The notes under the pieces: generated by a model
What the model saw: only the letters and a program-made list of their open reading frames with translations
The model's database searches: none
Told to the model about the DNA's origin: nothing
Assembly (NCBI GenBank): GCA_018663815.1
Contig: JABJPQ010000475.1
Coordinates: forward strand, 1 to 13,086
Reading direction: 5' to 3'
DNA: 13,086 nt
Source of the DNA: Halobacteriovoraceae bacterium
GTDB taxonomy: Bacteria > Bdellovibrionota > Bacteriovoracia > Bacteriovoracales > Bacteriovoracaceae
Program-made: the position numbers and the translations under genes
Shown here: positions 7,563 through 13,086 of the stretch, one piece after another
Layout of the letters: each line of letters begins with the position of its first letter
Numbering within the stretch: the stretch's first letter is position 1

Positions 7563-8579
7563 TTATTTTTTCTGACTATAAGGACCTATGAGCTCTATTT
7601 TGTTAGTCATAATTCCATCCAAGTCTAACTTTATCATTTCATCATACTCGTGCAAAGAATCCACTTGAGAGGCATAGACTTTAGTTCCATTATTATGTGC
7701 AAGCTTAATAAACTTTTCAGGCCAGCCCCAAAGAATTGATGTGAATTTTACATGTCTCCCCGGTTTTCCAAGTACTCTTTCCAAAGTTTGACGAATAGGA
7801 ATAAATAATTTTTTATGATGACACTCTTTTGGAAAATGCCCATACCAACCCGTTTTTAAATACTTTACTAAACAATCTTCATCTTTTTGATTAATTTGAT
7901 CTTGCACACCAAGCTTAACAAGTTCATCTTTAGAGCCTTCAGCAAAAGAATAGGGATATAAAATTCGACTTCTTACTGAATTATCATATTCTTTGATCAC
8001 AGTAATAAAGGCACTTAGGGTTCTAATTTTTTCAGCTTTCACATTTACCAAAAGAGTTTTTTCTGGGTAATTTATTAGAACATCTAGAACCTGAGTAAAA
8101 GTTGGAACTCTATAATGATTTCTTCCCCTAAATGGAAATGTTTGACCATTATCAGCAGTATACCCATAACCAATATCCAAGGATTGAATATAATTTAGAG
8201 ACTGTTGATTTGTAATACAGACTTTTTTATCATCATCATCGTCTGGCATAGTTGAACATAAGCATCCAAGGTCACAACGAGCTTCAGTTCGGCAATCCAA
8301 AGTATAATCATGAAAAACAACAAGCTCATCAACTCCATTTATCTCAGTCGTTGGGTGAATATCAAGCTCAACCATATCAGCGCCAAAGTTAAAAGCAGCC
8401 TCTATCGATTCAATTGTATTTTCTAAGAAATCATGTTCAATTGAATTAATTCTACTGGCAGTACAAGTATCATTCTTTAAACCAGTTCGATGGTAATTTT
8501 GATTAACTCCTCTATGCGAAATTAAGATGCTTGCATAGCTCTCGGAGAATAGGAATAAATATAAAAAGATTATTTTCAT
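7563..8579 (-). CDS. Secreted glycerophosphodiester phosphodiesterase (GDPD)
   Basis: This 338-residue enzyme is predicted to hydrolyse glycerophosphodiesters from phospholipid breakdown to glycerol-3-phosphate and an alcohol, outside the cytoplasm. The signal peptide is MKIIFLYLFLFSESYA. Catalytic and metal-site motifs are all present: HRG (His22), LENT (Glu53), VELDIH (Glu71, Asp73) and FHDYT (His90). The C-terminal LWGWPEKFIKLAHNNGTKVY and LDGIMTNK match the last strands of the TIM barrel. Unusual is a Cys- and Asp-rich insertion right after the catalytic His (about 95-121: six Cys, with DDDDDKK), which could form disulfides or bind metal. ATG 8579 follows the signal sequence directly; the ribosome site is weak and a hairpin ends 9 nt upstream. 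It probably shares an operon with the lipocalin-like gene upstream (66 nt) and DUF6151 downstream (22 nt). Confidence 0.9.
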   Translation of the reverse strand: MKIIFLYLFLFSESYASILISHRGVNQNYHRTGLKNDTCTASRINSIEHDFLENTIESIEAAFNFGADMVELDIHPTTEINGVDELVVFHDYTLDCRTEARCDLGCLCSTMPDDDDDKKVCITNQQSLNYIQSLDIGYGYTADNGQTFPFRGRNHYRVPTFTQVLDVLINYPEKTLLVNVKAEKIRTLSAFITVIKEYDNSVRSRILYPYSFAEGSKDELVKLGVQDQINQKDEDCLVKYLKTGWYGHFPKECHHKKLFIPIRQTLERVLGKPGRHVKFTSILWGWPEKFIKLAHNNGTKVYASQVDSLHEYDEMIKLDLDGIMTNKIELIGPYSQKK

Positions 8580-8588
8580 TTATATATC

Positions 8589-8606
8589 TTAAGTCTTTTG
8601 ACTTAA
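8589..8606 (-). promoter_or_regulatory. Inverted repeat covering the GDPD ribosome-binding region
   Basis: TTAAGTC (8589-8595) and GACTTAA (8600-8606) are perfect 7-bp arms around TTTT. In the minus-strand transcript the hairpin ends 9 nt before the GDPD ATG, where the ribosome site should be. No T-run follows, so it is not an obvious terminator for the upstream gene; it may modulate translation. Confidence 0.4.
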
Positions 8607-8645
8607 AGTTCCGACTACTTTTTTTAAAAAGGTCTGTTTTATGGC

Positions 8646-9107
8646 TTATTTTCTAGTAAGGTAAGACATATCAATCTGTTGAATCAATCCACCTTTCCAC
8701 GTTTCCCGATGAAAAACATATTTATCTCCCATGGTGTATAGTCGAAATCTAAATTCATTATTATTATGACTTCCTTTCAAGTAATAAACATTTCCTTCAA
8801 CAGTTCCCTCTGCACGAAATGAGCCTTGTGACATAATCACGCTCTTACCACTCACTTCCAAAGTCATATCTTTTGTTAAATCTTTTCCATTTTTAAATCC
8901 ATGAGCTGTAATTGTGAGCGTATGTTTACTTTTCGCGGTCATTGTCTCTGGGTAAGACTCTTTTTTCACTTCTTTCCCATTGGCTATCTCAAAGCTAACA
9001 TTATGCCATTTTCCGATTAAGAACGTTACCAATGGATTAAAAGGTTCTTTCGCTTGCATAGAATTTACTCCAAAAAGTAATAAAAAAATAAAAATAGATT
9101 TAAACAT
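8646..9107 (-). CDS. Small secreted lipocalin-like beta-barrel protein (tentative)
   Basis: This 153-residue protein has a signal peptide (MFKSIFIFLLLFGVNSMQA). The mature part starts with FNPLVTFLIGKWHN, in which LxGKW (30-34) resembles the first conserved block of lipocalin/calycin proteins. The rest is a run of short alternating strands (KHTLTITAHG, KSVIMSQGSF, VYYLKGSHNNNEFRFRLY, YVFHRETW), as expected of a small beta-barrel for hydrophobic ligands. No Cys is present in the mature protein. ATG 9107 has AAAAAAGGA 5 nt upstream. It lies 24 nt after the DUF1937 gene and 66 nt before GDPD, so one transcript is likely. A lipid-binding role next to a phospholipid-degrading enzyme is attractive but is inference. 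Confidence 0.7.
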   Translation of the reverse strand: MFKSIFIFLLLFGVNSMQAKEPFNPLVTFLIGKWHNVSFEIANGKEVKKESYPETMTAKSKHTLTITAHGFKNGKDLTKDMTLEVSGKSVIMSQGSFRAEGTVEGNVYYLKGSHNNNEFRFRLYTMGDKYVFHRETWKGGLIQQIDMSYLTRK

Positions 9108-9131
9108 AAAATCCTTTTTTTTAATATCAAT

Positions 9132-9512
9132 CTAATTATGCAAAATTTCTTCAATTGATTTTCCAGAGTCTAGGTCCAAGGGATTTAAATACTGAACTGA
9201 AATAGATTTTTCTTTGCATAATTCGACTTCTTTAGAAACTCCGTATGACTCTTGCCATCCATCAATTTTCAAAACTATCATTCCCTTTGACGCCAGTAAT
9301 AGGGAAAAATCGAAATCCAAAATAAGTGTTCTTCTTTCATCTAAAGTAAAACCGCCATAATCACTCATCATAGCGTGGTTATGAACAATGGGACTCCAAG
9401 CATGTACTCCTCGTTTTAAAAGTTTTCCACATACCTGTGCCGCAATTTTGGCTCTCATCTCTTTTTGAGAATCAGAACCATTATATGGATTTGAAATATA
9501 ATAATAACTCAT
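9132..9512 (-). CDS. DUF1937 family protein (nucleoside deoxyribosyltransferase-like fold)
   Basis: A 126-residue cytoplasmic protein. Conserved blocks of DUF1937 are visible: YISNPYNG (5-12), AWSPIVHNHAM (38-48), LDFDFSLLLAS (65-75), VLKIDGWQESYGVSKEVELCKE (80-101), and a final VQYL strand. The Rossmann-like layout and the Glu-containing GWQESxGVxxE block resemble the nucleoside 2-deoxyribosyltransferase superfamily; no reaction is established for DUF1937. ATG 9512 has AAGGG (9517-9521) 4 nt upstream. It is the first gene of the probable DUF1937 - lipocalin-like - GDPD - DUF6151 operon, separated from the gene before it by a candidate terminator. It ends in TAG, and the family end matches that position. 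Confidence 0.82.
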   Translation of the reverse strand: MSYYYISNPYNGSDSQKEMRAKIAAQVCGKLLKRGVHAWSPIVHNHAMMSDYGGFTLDERRTLILDFDFSLLLASKGMIVLKIDGWQESYGVSKEVELCKEKSISVQYLNPLDLDSGKSIEEILHN

Positions 9513-9555
9513 AAAACCCTTGATTAAATAGTTAGAAAATAAGAAAAAGGGTATT

Positions 9556-9578
9556 AAAAAATTCTTGTGATAGCAAGA
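9556..9578 (-). terminator. Candidate intrinsic terminator after the 9596 gene
   Basis: Read on the minus strand, TCTTG (9578-9574) pairs with CAAGA (9567-9563) around a 6-nt loop, followed by ATTTTTT. The stem is only 5 bp, but position (18 nt past the stop) and the T-run fit a terminator separating this gene from the DUF1937 operon. Confidence 0.4.
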
Positions 9579-9595
9579 CGATAAACTTCCTGCTT

Positions 9596-10189
9596 CTAAT
9601 GTCTAGCATACACATTGATTTCATTTGTAATAAGCTTATCAATAGGAGATCCACCTTTGACAATATGTGTATATTTTCCTTTTAAAAGCATTTTCAATAA
9701 GTTTGATTTTTTAAAATCATCATTCTTAATTTGAGAGTAAACGCCGTTGCTAGATATAATTCGGTGCTGAAACGTTCCTTTTATAGATTTAACACTAAAT
9801 ACAATAATATAATCTCTGTAATTATCAACCAACTGACTATTGACCTTTCTCAAAACCTGAAATGAATCATTAATCTCTCTTTGATATATAAACTCTGCAC
9901 CGACATCTTCTAATTCTAAATTATTTATTTTAACTTCTAATTGATCTAGAACATCATCATTTGAGAACCATGACATATATGGAAAATCACGATCCAATTC
10001 TATATGCGGACCCTCTGAAAACATATGCTCTCCAGACGTTCCACAAAAAAGATGATAACGACTGTTATATCCACCATACCCCCACTCAAAAGAAAGGCAA
10101 TAATTATTGCTTGAGTGTGTATTTCTATTATTTGCATGAGATAATAATGTCACTAGAGTTAATACGAGAGTTAATGATATTTTTTTCAT
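9596..10189 (-). CDS. Secreted protein of unknown function
   Basis: This 197-residue protein has a signal peptide (MKKISLTLVLTLVTLLSHA). An aromatic, Gly-rich segment with two Cys follows (YCLSFEWGYGGYNSRYHLFC, 30-49), probably a disulfide loop. After it comes a region of alternating strands (NDSFQVLRKVNSQLVDNY, YIIVFSVKSIKGTFQHRIISS) and a lysine-rich C-terminal stretch. I recognise no family. ATG 10189 has AAGGAAC about 9 nt upstream. It probably forms its own transcription unit: the upstream gene ends 113 nt away and a candidate terminator follows it. Its TAG stop is followed by 13 more sense codons in frame, which is no more than chance in this base composition. Confidence 0.7.
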   Translation of the reverse strand: MKKISLTLVLTLVTLLSHANNRNTHSSNNYCLSFEWGYGGYNSRYHLFCGTSGEHMFSEGPHIELDRDFPYMSWFSNDDVLDQLEVKINNLELEDVGAEFIYQREINDSFQVLRKVNSQLVDNYRDYIIVFSVKSIKGTFQHRIISSNGVYSQIKNDDFKKSNLLKMLLKGKYTHIVKGGSPIDKLITNEINVYARH

Positions 10190-10278
10190 AAAAATGTTCC
10201 TTGTTATAAGCCTTATCTTTCTCGACCAAGCTTAACTTCTATTTTTAAGCCTGAGCGTTATCGGCCAGACGTAATTCT

Positions 10279-10311
10279 GCAAAAAAAGGTTTCTTTATTG
10301 ACCTAGAAACT
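10279..10311 (-). terminator. Weak candidate terminator after the 10303 gene
   Basis: Directly around the stop codon, GTTTC can pair with GAAAC (or AGGT with ACCT), and the second arm leads into a run of seven T on the minus strand (10287-10281). The stem is only 4-5 bp with a 10-12 nt loop, so this is a weak call based mostly on the T-run. Confidence 0.3.
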
Positions 10312-10749
10312 TTCACACTCAACGAGCTCTTCAGCACCAAAAGAAAAGCTAGAACTCCCAGCAAAAGCTGTTCCCTCCACTGAACAATTTAGAACCACTT
10401 CCTGAGATTCATTCACTAACATACTAACCAAGAAAAGGGTTCCCTTTTCCGACCTTTCACACTTTATGCGGTCTTCTAAAAATTCACAATTTTCCATACG
10501 AGAACAATCTGGATTTAAGACATTTCTAAGTTGCTTATTATTAAACGAAGTCATTAGTTGAAGCATCACAGGGTCATTTGCAAATTGTTTCTTGAGTAGA
10601 TTTAAGCCAGAATTATCTTCAACAGTTAAATTATAGACTTTTTTGTTCTTTTCTACTTTAAGGTTGTAGCTTTCTGATTGACAGTAAATACCTTCAGCAA
10701 AGGAAGACAAAGAGGTCAAAAGGGTTAATCCAAGTAATAAATATTTCAT
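10303..10749 (-). CDS. Small secreted cysteine-containing protein, unknown function
   Basis: This 148-residue protein has a signal peptide (MKYLLLGLTLLTSLSSFA) followed directly by EGIYCQSESYNLKVEKNKK. Cys residues at about 23, 81, 88, 97, 122 and 145 (CQSES, PDCSRMENCEF, IKCER, LNCSV, VECESF) give six in the mature protein, suggesting disulfides in the periplasm or outside. The middle contains VYNLTVEDNSGLNLLKK-type strands and a helical segment (FANDPVMLQLMTSFNNKQ). No family recognised. The start has no strong ribosome site (GGA about 10 nt upstream), but the extended -10 promoter at 10783-10791 gives a sensible leader of roughly 27 nt. It is flanked by gaps on both sides, so it is likely monocistronic. 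Confidence 0.72.
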   Translation of the reverse strand: MKYLLLGLTLLTSLSSFAEGIYCQSESYNLKVEKNKKVYNLTVEDNSGLNLLKKQFANDPVMLQLMTSFNNKQLRNVLNPDCSRMENCEFLEDRIKCERSEKGTLFLVSMLVNESQEVVLNCSVEGTAFAGSSSFSFGAEELVECESF

Positions 10750-10782
10750 ACCAATTGTTCCATATATCTAAAAATTCTTGGC

Positions 10783-10791
10783 ATTATACCA
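10783..10791 (-). promoter_or_regulatory. Extended -10 promoter of the 10303-10749 gene
   Basis: The minus strand reads TGGTATAAT, a perfect TATAAT with the TGn extension. A -35 at 17 bp is poor (ATGAAC), as is common for extended -10 promoters. The start would be near 10776, 27 nt before the ATG. Confidence 0.55.
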
Positions 10792-10903
10792 CATCTACTT
10801 AATGAGTTCATCAGCAAGTGAAAGGATTATAGAGTCTGTTAGAAATACGAATATAACACTCAAATAAACCATTGAAATAAAGAAAATTGATATAATATAT
10901 TAA

Positions 10904-11113
10904 TCATATTTTAGGAAAAGTATCCTCAAACGCACCAGGACCATTTACTCCCAAGATAGCATTCATAAAAAGTGAATCACTCTGAACAATAGATTTCTTG
11001 TTCTCGAGTAACGTTATTGAGCACTGAAAAAGCTAGGGCTCCATATTTCGCGGGATATTTTCTCTACATTCAGATTGTAACTCCTCTCTTTTTTCTTGCT
11101 CAGAATCGCAGCT
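10904..11113 (-). pseudogene. Coding-like remnant in the RpiR frame, broken by TAG and ending in TGA
   Basis: Most of the 364-bp gap between 10749 and 11114 is this stretch. Immediately after the RpiR TAG (11116-11114) the same frame runs for 26 sense codons (starting SCDSEQEKREELQSEC), meets TAG at 11035-11033, then runs 42 more codons (LFQCSITLLENKKS and ending VNGPGAFEDTFPKI) to TGA 10906-10904. Composition is protein-like and less AT-rich than nearby spacers. There is no ATG near its beginning and no ribosome site in place, so an intact small gene is unlikely. It could be the rest of a decayed gene. RpiR is already of normal length at 279 residues, so an extension is not needed. In the remaining 10792-10903 I see only a 21-codon plus-strand frame (10802-10867) without a ribosome site. 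Confidence 0.35.
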
Positions 11114-11953
11114 CTATTCAAGAAAAATAGGCAAAGAATTCCATTTCTTTTCAATATTTTTAACCTTCCCTAAGTGCACATGCTTATCCATCGAAAACAA
11201 TATTGATTCTAAGATATTCGTAACTACAATAAACGGAGTAATACAATTTACCATCCCATTGCCGGTAGATGAAGCATGAAAACTCATATCAACATGCTTT
11301 CTCAAACGCCCAGTTTTTTTATCTGTAAATAAGGTTGAGTGAACTCGCTTCTCTTTTAAGGCGATAAAGAAGTCCTGGAACTCAACAAGTTCCTTATTAA
11401 TTGAAAAAGTAATGACAACATCTTGCTTTGATATAGAATGAATTTCTGAAAGTTTTGAAAACCCAAGCTCTGTATAACAAACAGTATTCTTACTTAATAA
11501 ACTCAAACTATCCGCGAATTTTTTAGCAATTAGTTCCATCTGACCTATTCCAATGACAAATACTCTTTTAGCTTTGTTTATTTTTTTAGCACATTCAATT
11601 AGTTCATTCTCATTTAAATACTTAATTAATCCATTTAGATTTTTTATCTCTGACTGAAAAACAATCTTTAATATTGAGTTATCTCGTGTGTCTTCAAGGA
11701 AACTCTTGGCTTGATGAGAGGGTGAAAATTCATCCTTATACATTTTCTCTATTTCTTTTTTAAGTTCTGGAAAGCCACTAAAGTTTAAAGCCTTAGCCAA
11801 CCTCGTTAAGGAAGAAAATGAAATATTCATTTTTTCAGATAACTCCGCCCCACTTAAAAATGAGTTTGACTCAAGGTCCTCCAGGATTGTTTCAATGGCC
11901 TTAAGTTGTTTAATTGGTAAGTTCGTATTTTTTATCCGATCAAATAAATTCAT
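11114..11953 (-). CDS. RpiR/MurR-type transcriptional regulator with atypical SIS domain
   Basis: This 279-residue protein has the RpiR layout: N-terminal helix-turn-helix domain (about 1-75, with LSGAELSEKMNISFSSLTRL at 33-52 and LNFSGFPELKKEI at 56-68) and a C-terminal sugar isomerase (SIS) domain (about 115-255). The family normally binds DNA under control of a phosphorylated sugar. Here the first SIS motif reads GIGQMELIA (135-143), where a Ser usually follows the second Gly by two, and the usual SxSGxT loop is FSINKEL (183-189). The sugar-phosphate pocket is therefore altered, and the ligand may be different or lost. The start codon overlaps the stop of the upstream gene (TAATG), indicating tight translational coupling. 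The palindrome at 12611-12626 is a natural candidate operator for it. Confidence 0.85.
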   Translation of the reverse strand: MNLFDRIKNTNLPIKQLKAIETILEDLESNSFLSGAELSEKMNISFSSLTRLAKALNFSGFPELKKEIEKMYKDEFSPSHQAKSFLEDTRDNSILKIVFQSEIKNLNGLIKYLNENELIECAKKINKAKRVFVIGIGQMELIAKKFADSLSLLSKNTVCYTELGFSKLSEIHSISKQDVVITFSINKELVEFQDFFIALKEKRVHSTLFTDKKTGRLRKHVDMSFHASSTGNGMVNCITPFIVVTNILESILFSMDKHVHLGKVKNIEKKWNSLPIFLE

Positions 11954-12567
11954 TATAAATAAACTTCATCAGACAAGTCTTCGTCTAATTTAATCGGCAT
12001 TAAGATATAAAACCAATCCTCTTTTAAAACTTCATCTTTAAAATGCAAAGATAAAGGATCAATATCAGAATCCTTACATACAATAATAGCAGGAGAAAGT
12101 GGACTCGTTACCAAAACCGTTATCTCTTCATTTGCAAAACACGCAAGATACTTAGCATTAAACCCAAGGCTTGTTTCACTTGTCGATTCAGATATTTTAA
12201 AAAATGGTTCTGTAATATCAGTATAATCCAAGACCATCGTTGCTGAATAATCTTCTTTTTTAAATAGCTCAAACCAGGCTGGGACTTTTATCGTAATCTT
12301 GCGACCACTTTCTTGTGGAATAAATTGTTTCCAACTTGGAAACTCTAGCTCAGCTTCAACAAAGGATCCTTTTTCAAACTCAAACTTTGAATAAGTTCTT
12401 CCTGCTTTTTCTATCTCCCATGGCTTTTTTGTTGCAAACAAGACATGTGAATTTGTTGCAACCACATGTCCAGAGTGATCATAGTGAAATGATTGGATCT
12501 TTTGATGCTTAAGACTATCTTGACGTGAACTGCTAAACGTAATTAAGTTTTTTAAACTGTGCTCCAT
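11953..12567 (-). CDS. Unknown protein with possible sliding-clamp-like segment
   Basis: I place the start at ATG 12567 (204 residues), because AAAGGA (12579-12574) lies 6 nt upstream; the longer reading from GTG 12627 has no ribosome site and would start inside the promoter. The protein has no signal peptide. Residues 25-84 (QSFHYDHSGHVVATNSHVLF, KKPWEIEKAGRTY, ELEFPSWKQFIP) resemble the surface pattern of DnaN/phage-clamp domains (ATxGHxL followed by a FPxWxxxIP block), but the similarity is by eye only and one or two domains at most would fit. The rest is strand-rich and ends with an acidic tail (LDEDLSDEVYL). Its stop overlaps the RpiR start, so both are made from one transcript. A clamp-like protein paired with a sugar-sensing regulator is not a combination I know. 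Confidence 0.7.
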   Translation of the reverse strand: MEHSLKNLITFSSSRQDSLKHQKIQSFHYDHSGHVVATNSHVLFATKKPWEIEKAGRTYSKFEFEKGSFVEAELEFPSWKQFIPQESGRKITIKVPAWFELFKKEDYSATMVLDYTDITEPFFKISESTSETSLGFNAKYLACFANEEITVLVTSPLSPAIIVCKDSDIDPLSLHFKDEVLKEDWFYILMPIKLDEDLSDEVYL

Positions 12568-12610
12568 AGGGCTTCCTTTGTGAAAAATTAATACCAATTT
12601 ATTAGTAGAA

Positions 12611-12626
12611 TGAAAATATATTTTCA
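12611..12626. promoter_or_regulatory. Perfect 16-bp palindrome, candidate RpiR operator
   Basis: TGAAAATATATTTTCA is its own reverse complement. It overlaps the predicted -10 box (12618-12613) of the clamp-like/RpiR operon. Even-spaced AT-rich palindromes of this size are typical of dimeric regulators of the RpiR kind. One arm, TGAAAATA, recurs at 12708-12715 across the putative -10 of the divergent transporter gene. Autoregulation is inferred. Confidence 0.6.
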
Positions 12627-12641
12627 CTAAAATAAAGACAA
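12613..12641 (-). promoter_or_regulatory. Probable promoter of the clamp-like/RpiR operon
   Basis: On the minus strand TTGTCT (12641-12636) and TATTTT (12618-12613) are separated by 17 bp, each matching consensus at 4 of 6. Transcription would start near 12606, giving a leader of about 39 nt before ATG 12567. Confidence 0.45.
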
Positions 12642-12702
12642 GTGTGAAAACAGACTATTTTTTTAATTTCAAAATCAACATAAATATCTGTTTTTACGAA
12701 TC

Positions 12703-12715
12703 TATACTGAAAATA
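12703..12715 (+). promoter_or_regulatory. Putative -10 of the ChrA-type gene overlapped by a palindrome half-site
   Basis: TATACT (12703-12708) is a fair -10 box, though no good -35 is seen at 16-18 bp. It runs directly into TGAAAATA (12708-12715), identical to one arm of the 16-bp palindrome 82 bp away. The leader would be about 47 nt. Confidence 0.35.
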
Positions 12716-12761
12716 GGACTTTCTACCTGACGACGGACACTCTTAAGCATATAAAAGATTA

Positions 12762-13086
12762 ATGAATAAACTTAATGAAGTTTTCAAACTCTTTTTCAGA
12801 TTAGGTATCGTCGCTTTTGGTGGGCCAGCGGCTCATATTGCTATGATTCACAAAGAAGTTGTGGATAAGAGAAAATGGATGGACGAAAAACACTTCTTAG
12901 ACTTAGTCGGTGCGACTTCACTTATTCCAGGACCCAACTCTACCGAGATGGTTATTCATTGTGGATACCAAAGAGCTGGATTTTCAGGACTCGTAATCGC
13001 GGGTATATCCTTTATTTTTCCGGCCTGTGTACTTACCGGCCTATTGGCATACCTGTACACGCTGGCCTACCAAATCCCAAATTTTG
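12762..13086 (+). CDS. chrA: ChrA-family (CHR) transporter, N-terminal part
   Basis: The frame opens at ATG 12762 and runs off the right edge after 108 codons. It matches the CHR domain of chromate transporters: FKLFFRLGIVAFGGPAAHIAM (about 8-28, first amphipathic/transmembrane block), DEKHFLDLVGATSLIPGPNSTEM (40-62, with the family's GPNSTEM-type signature), then hydrophobic helices (LVIAGISFIFPACVLTGLLAYL). ChrA proteins are inner-membrane anion transporters, best known for chromate export, but family members without chromate function exist. The ribosome site is weak (AAAAGAT). Another in-frame ATG does not precede the conserved block. The gene is divergent from the clamp-like/RpiR operon, with a 194-bp shared intergenic region holding the palindrome. 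Confidence 0.88.
   Translation, partial: MNKLNEVFKLFFRLGIVAFGGPAAHIAMIHKEVVDKRKWMDEKHFLDLVGATSLIPGPNSTEMVIHCGYQRAGFSGLVIAGISFIFPACVLTGLLAYLYTLAYQIPNF

Noticed and set aside
9108..9512. Fusion of the DUF1937 frame through its TAG into the lipocalin-like gene (in phase)
   Set aside because: The second protein has its own ribosome site and signal peptide; the phase agreement is a one-in-three coincidence.
10802..10867. Plus-strand 21-codon frame in the 364-bp gap
   Set aside because: No ribosome site or promoter in the correct position and length expected by chance.
2121..11116. General reassignment of TAG to an amino acid in this organism
   Set aside because: The DUF1937, RpiR, 9596 and 10303 genes end in TAG at sensible lengths, and the next gene starts properly after the DUF1937 TAG. 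TAG is clearly used as a stop here.
11953..12627. Longer start at GTG 12627 for the clamp-like protein
   Set aside because: No ribosome site; ATG 12567 has a clear AAAGGA, and the longer start would overlap the promoter and palindrome.
1..13086. CRISPR array, insertion sequence, tRNA or phage cassette
   Set aside because: No regularly spaced repeats, transposase-like proteins, terminal repeats or tRNA-like folds were seen.

Overview
The window is AT-rich (about one-third G+C by eye) and dominated by genes for exported proteins. At least nine predicted products begin with a Sec-type signal peptide. The mix includes a beta-propeller phytase, a secreted glycerophosphodiesterase, a DUF3015/DUF4105 pair, a DUF1937 protein and several small orphan secreted proteins. 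This would fit a Gram-negative bacterium such as a Bdellovibrionota/Bacteriovoracia member. That placement is inference from gene style; no rRNA or marker gene is present.

Left part (1-4032). A partial membrane-protein gene runs off the left edge on the minus strand. Next to it is a large minus-strand gene (300-2729) that reads as one 810-codon frame broken by a single in-frame TAG at 2121-2123. Its second half has GH13 alpha-amylase-like features, including the presumed catalytic Asp, which lies in a stretch that has no start codon of its own. Divergent from it is a beta-propeller phytase (2896-4032) with a good promoter and a perfect 9-bp inverted repeat in its 5' region.

Middle part (4029-10749, all minus strand). 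The phytase converges on a DUF4105 outer-membrane/periplasmic protein, sharing 4 bp at the stop codons. Its start overlaps the end of a DUF3015 gene. Upstream are a small secreted protein with a Pro-Val linker built on a 12-bp tandem repeat, then a likely operon DUF1937 - lipocalin-like protein - GDPD - DUF6151. Two further orphan secreted proteins follow, each probably its own transcription unit.

Right part (10750-13086). A 364-bp gap holds a promoter for the 10749 gene and a coding-like but stop-interrupted frame directly after an RpiR-type regulator gene. The regulator, whose sugar-phosphate-binding motifs are atypical, is coupled (TAATG) to an upstream gene for a possible sliding-clamp-like protein. 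A perfect 16-bp palindrome overlaps their promoter, and one arm recurs at the putative -10 of the divergent ChrA-type transporter gene, which is cut by the right edge.

Themes. Secreted phytase and GDPD point to scavenging of organic phosphate, and the interrupted amylase to loss or recoding of a glycan-degrading function. I saw no tRNA, rRNA, CRISPR, insertion sequence or phage genes. The most interesting points are the amber-interrupted amylase, the decayed frame after the regulator, and the regulator/clamp-like/palindrome module.
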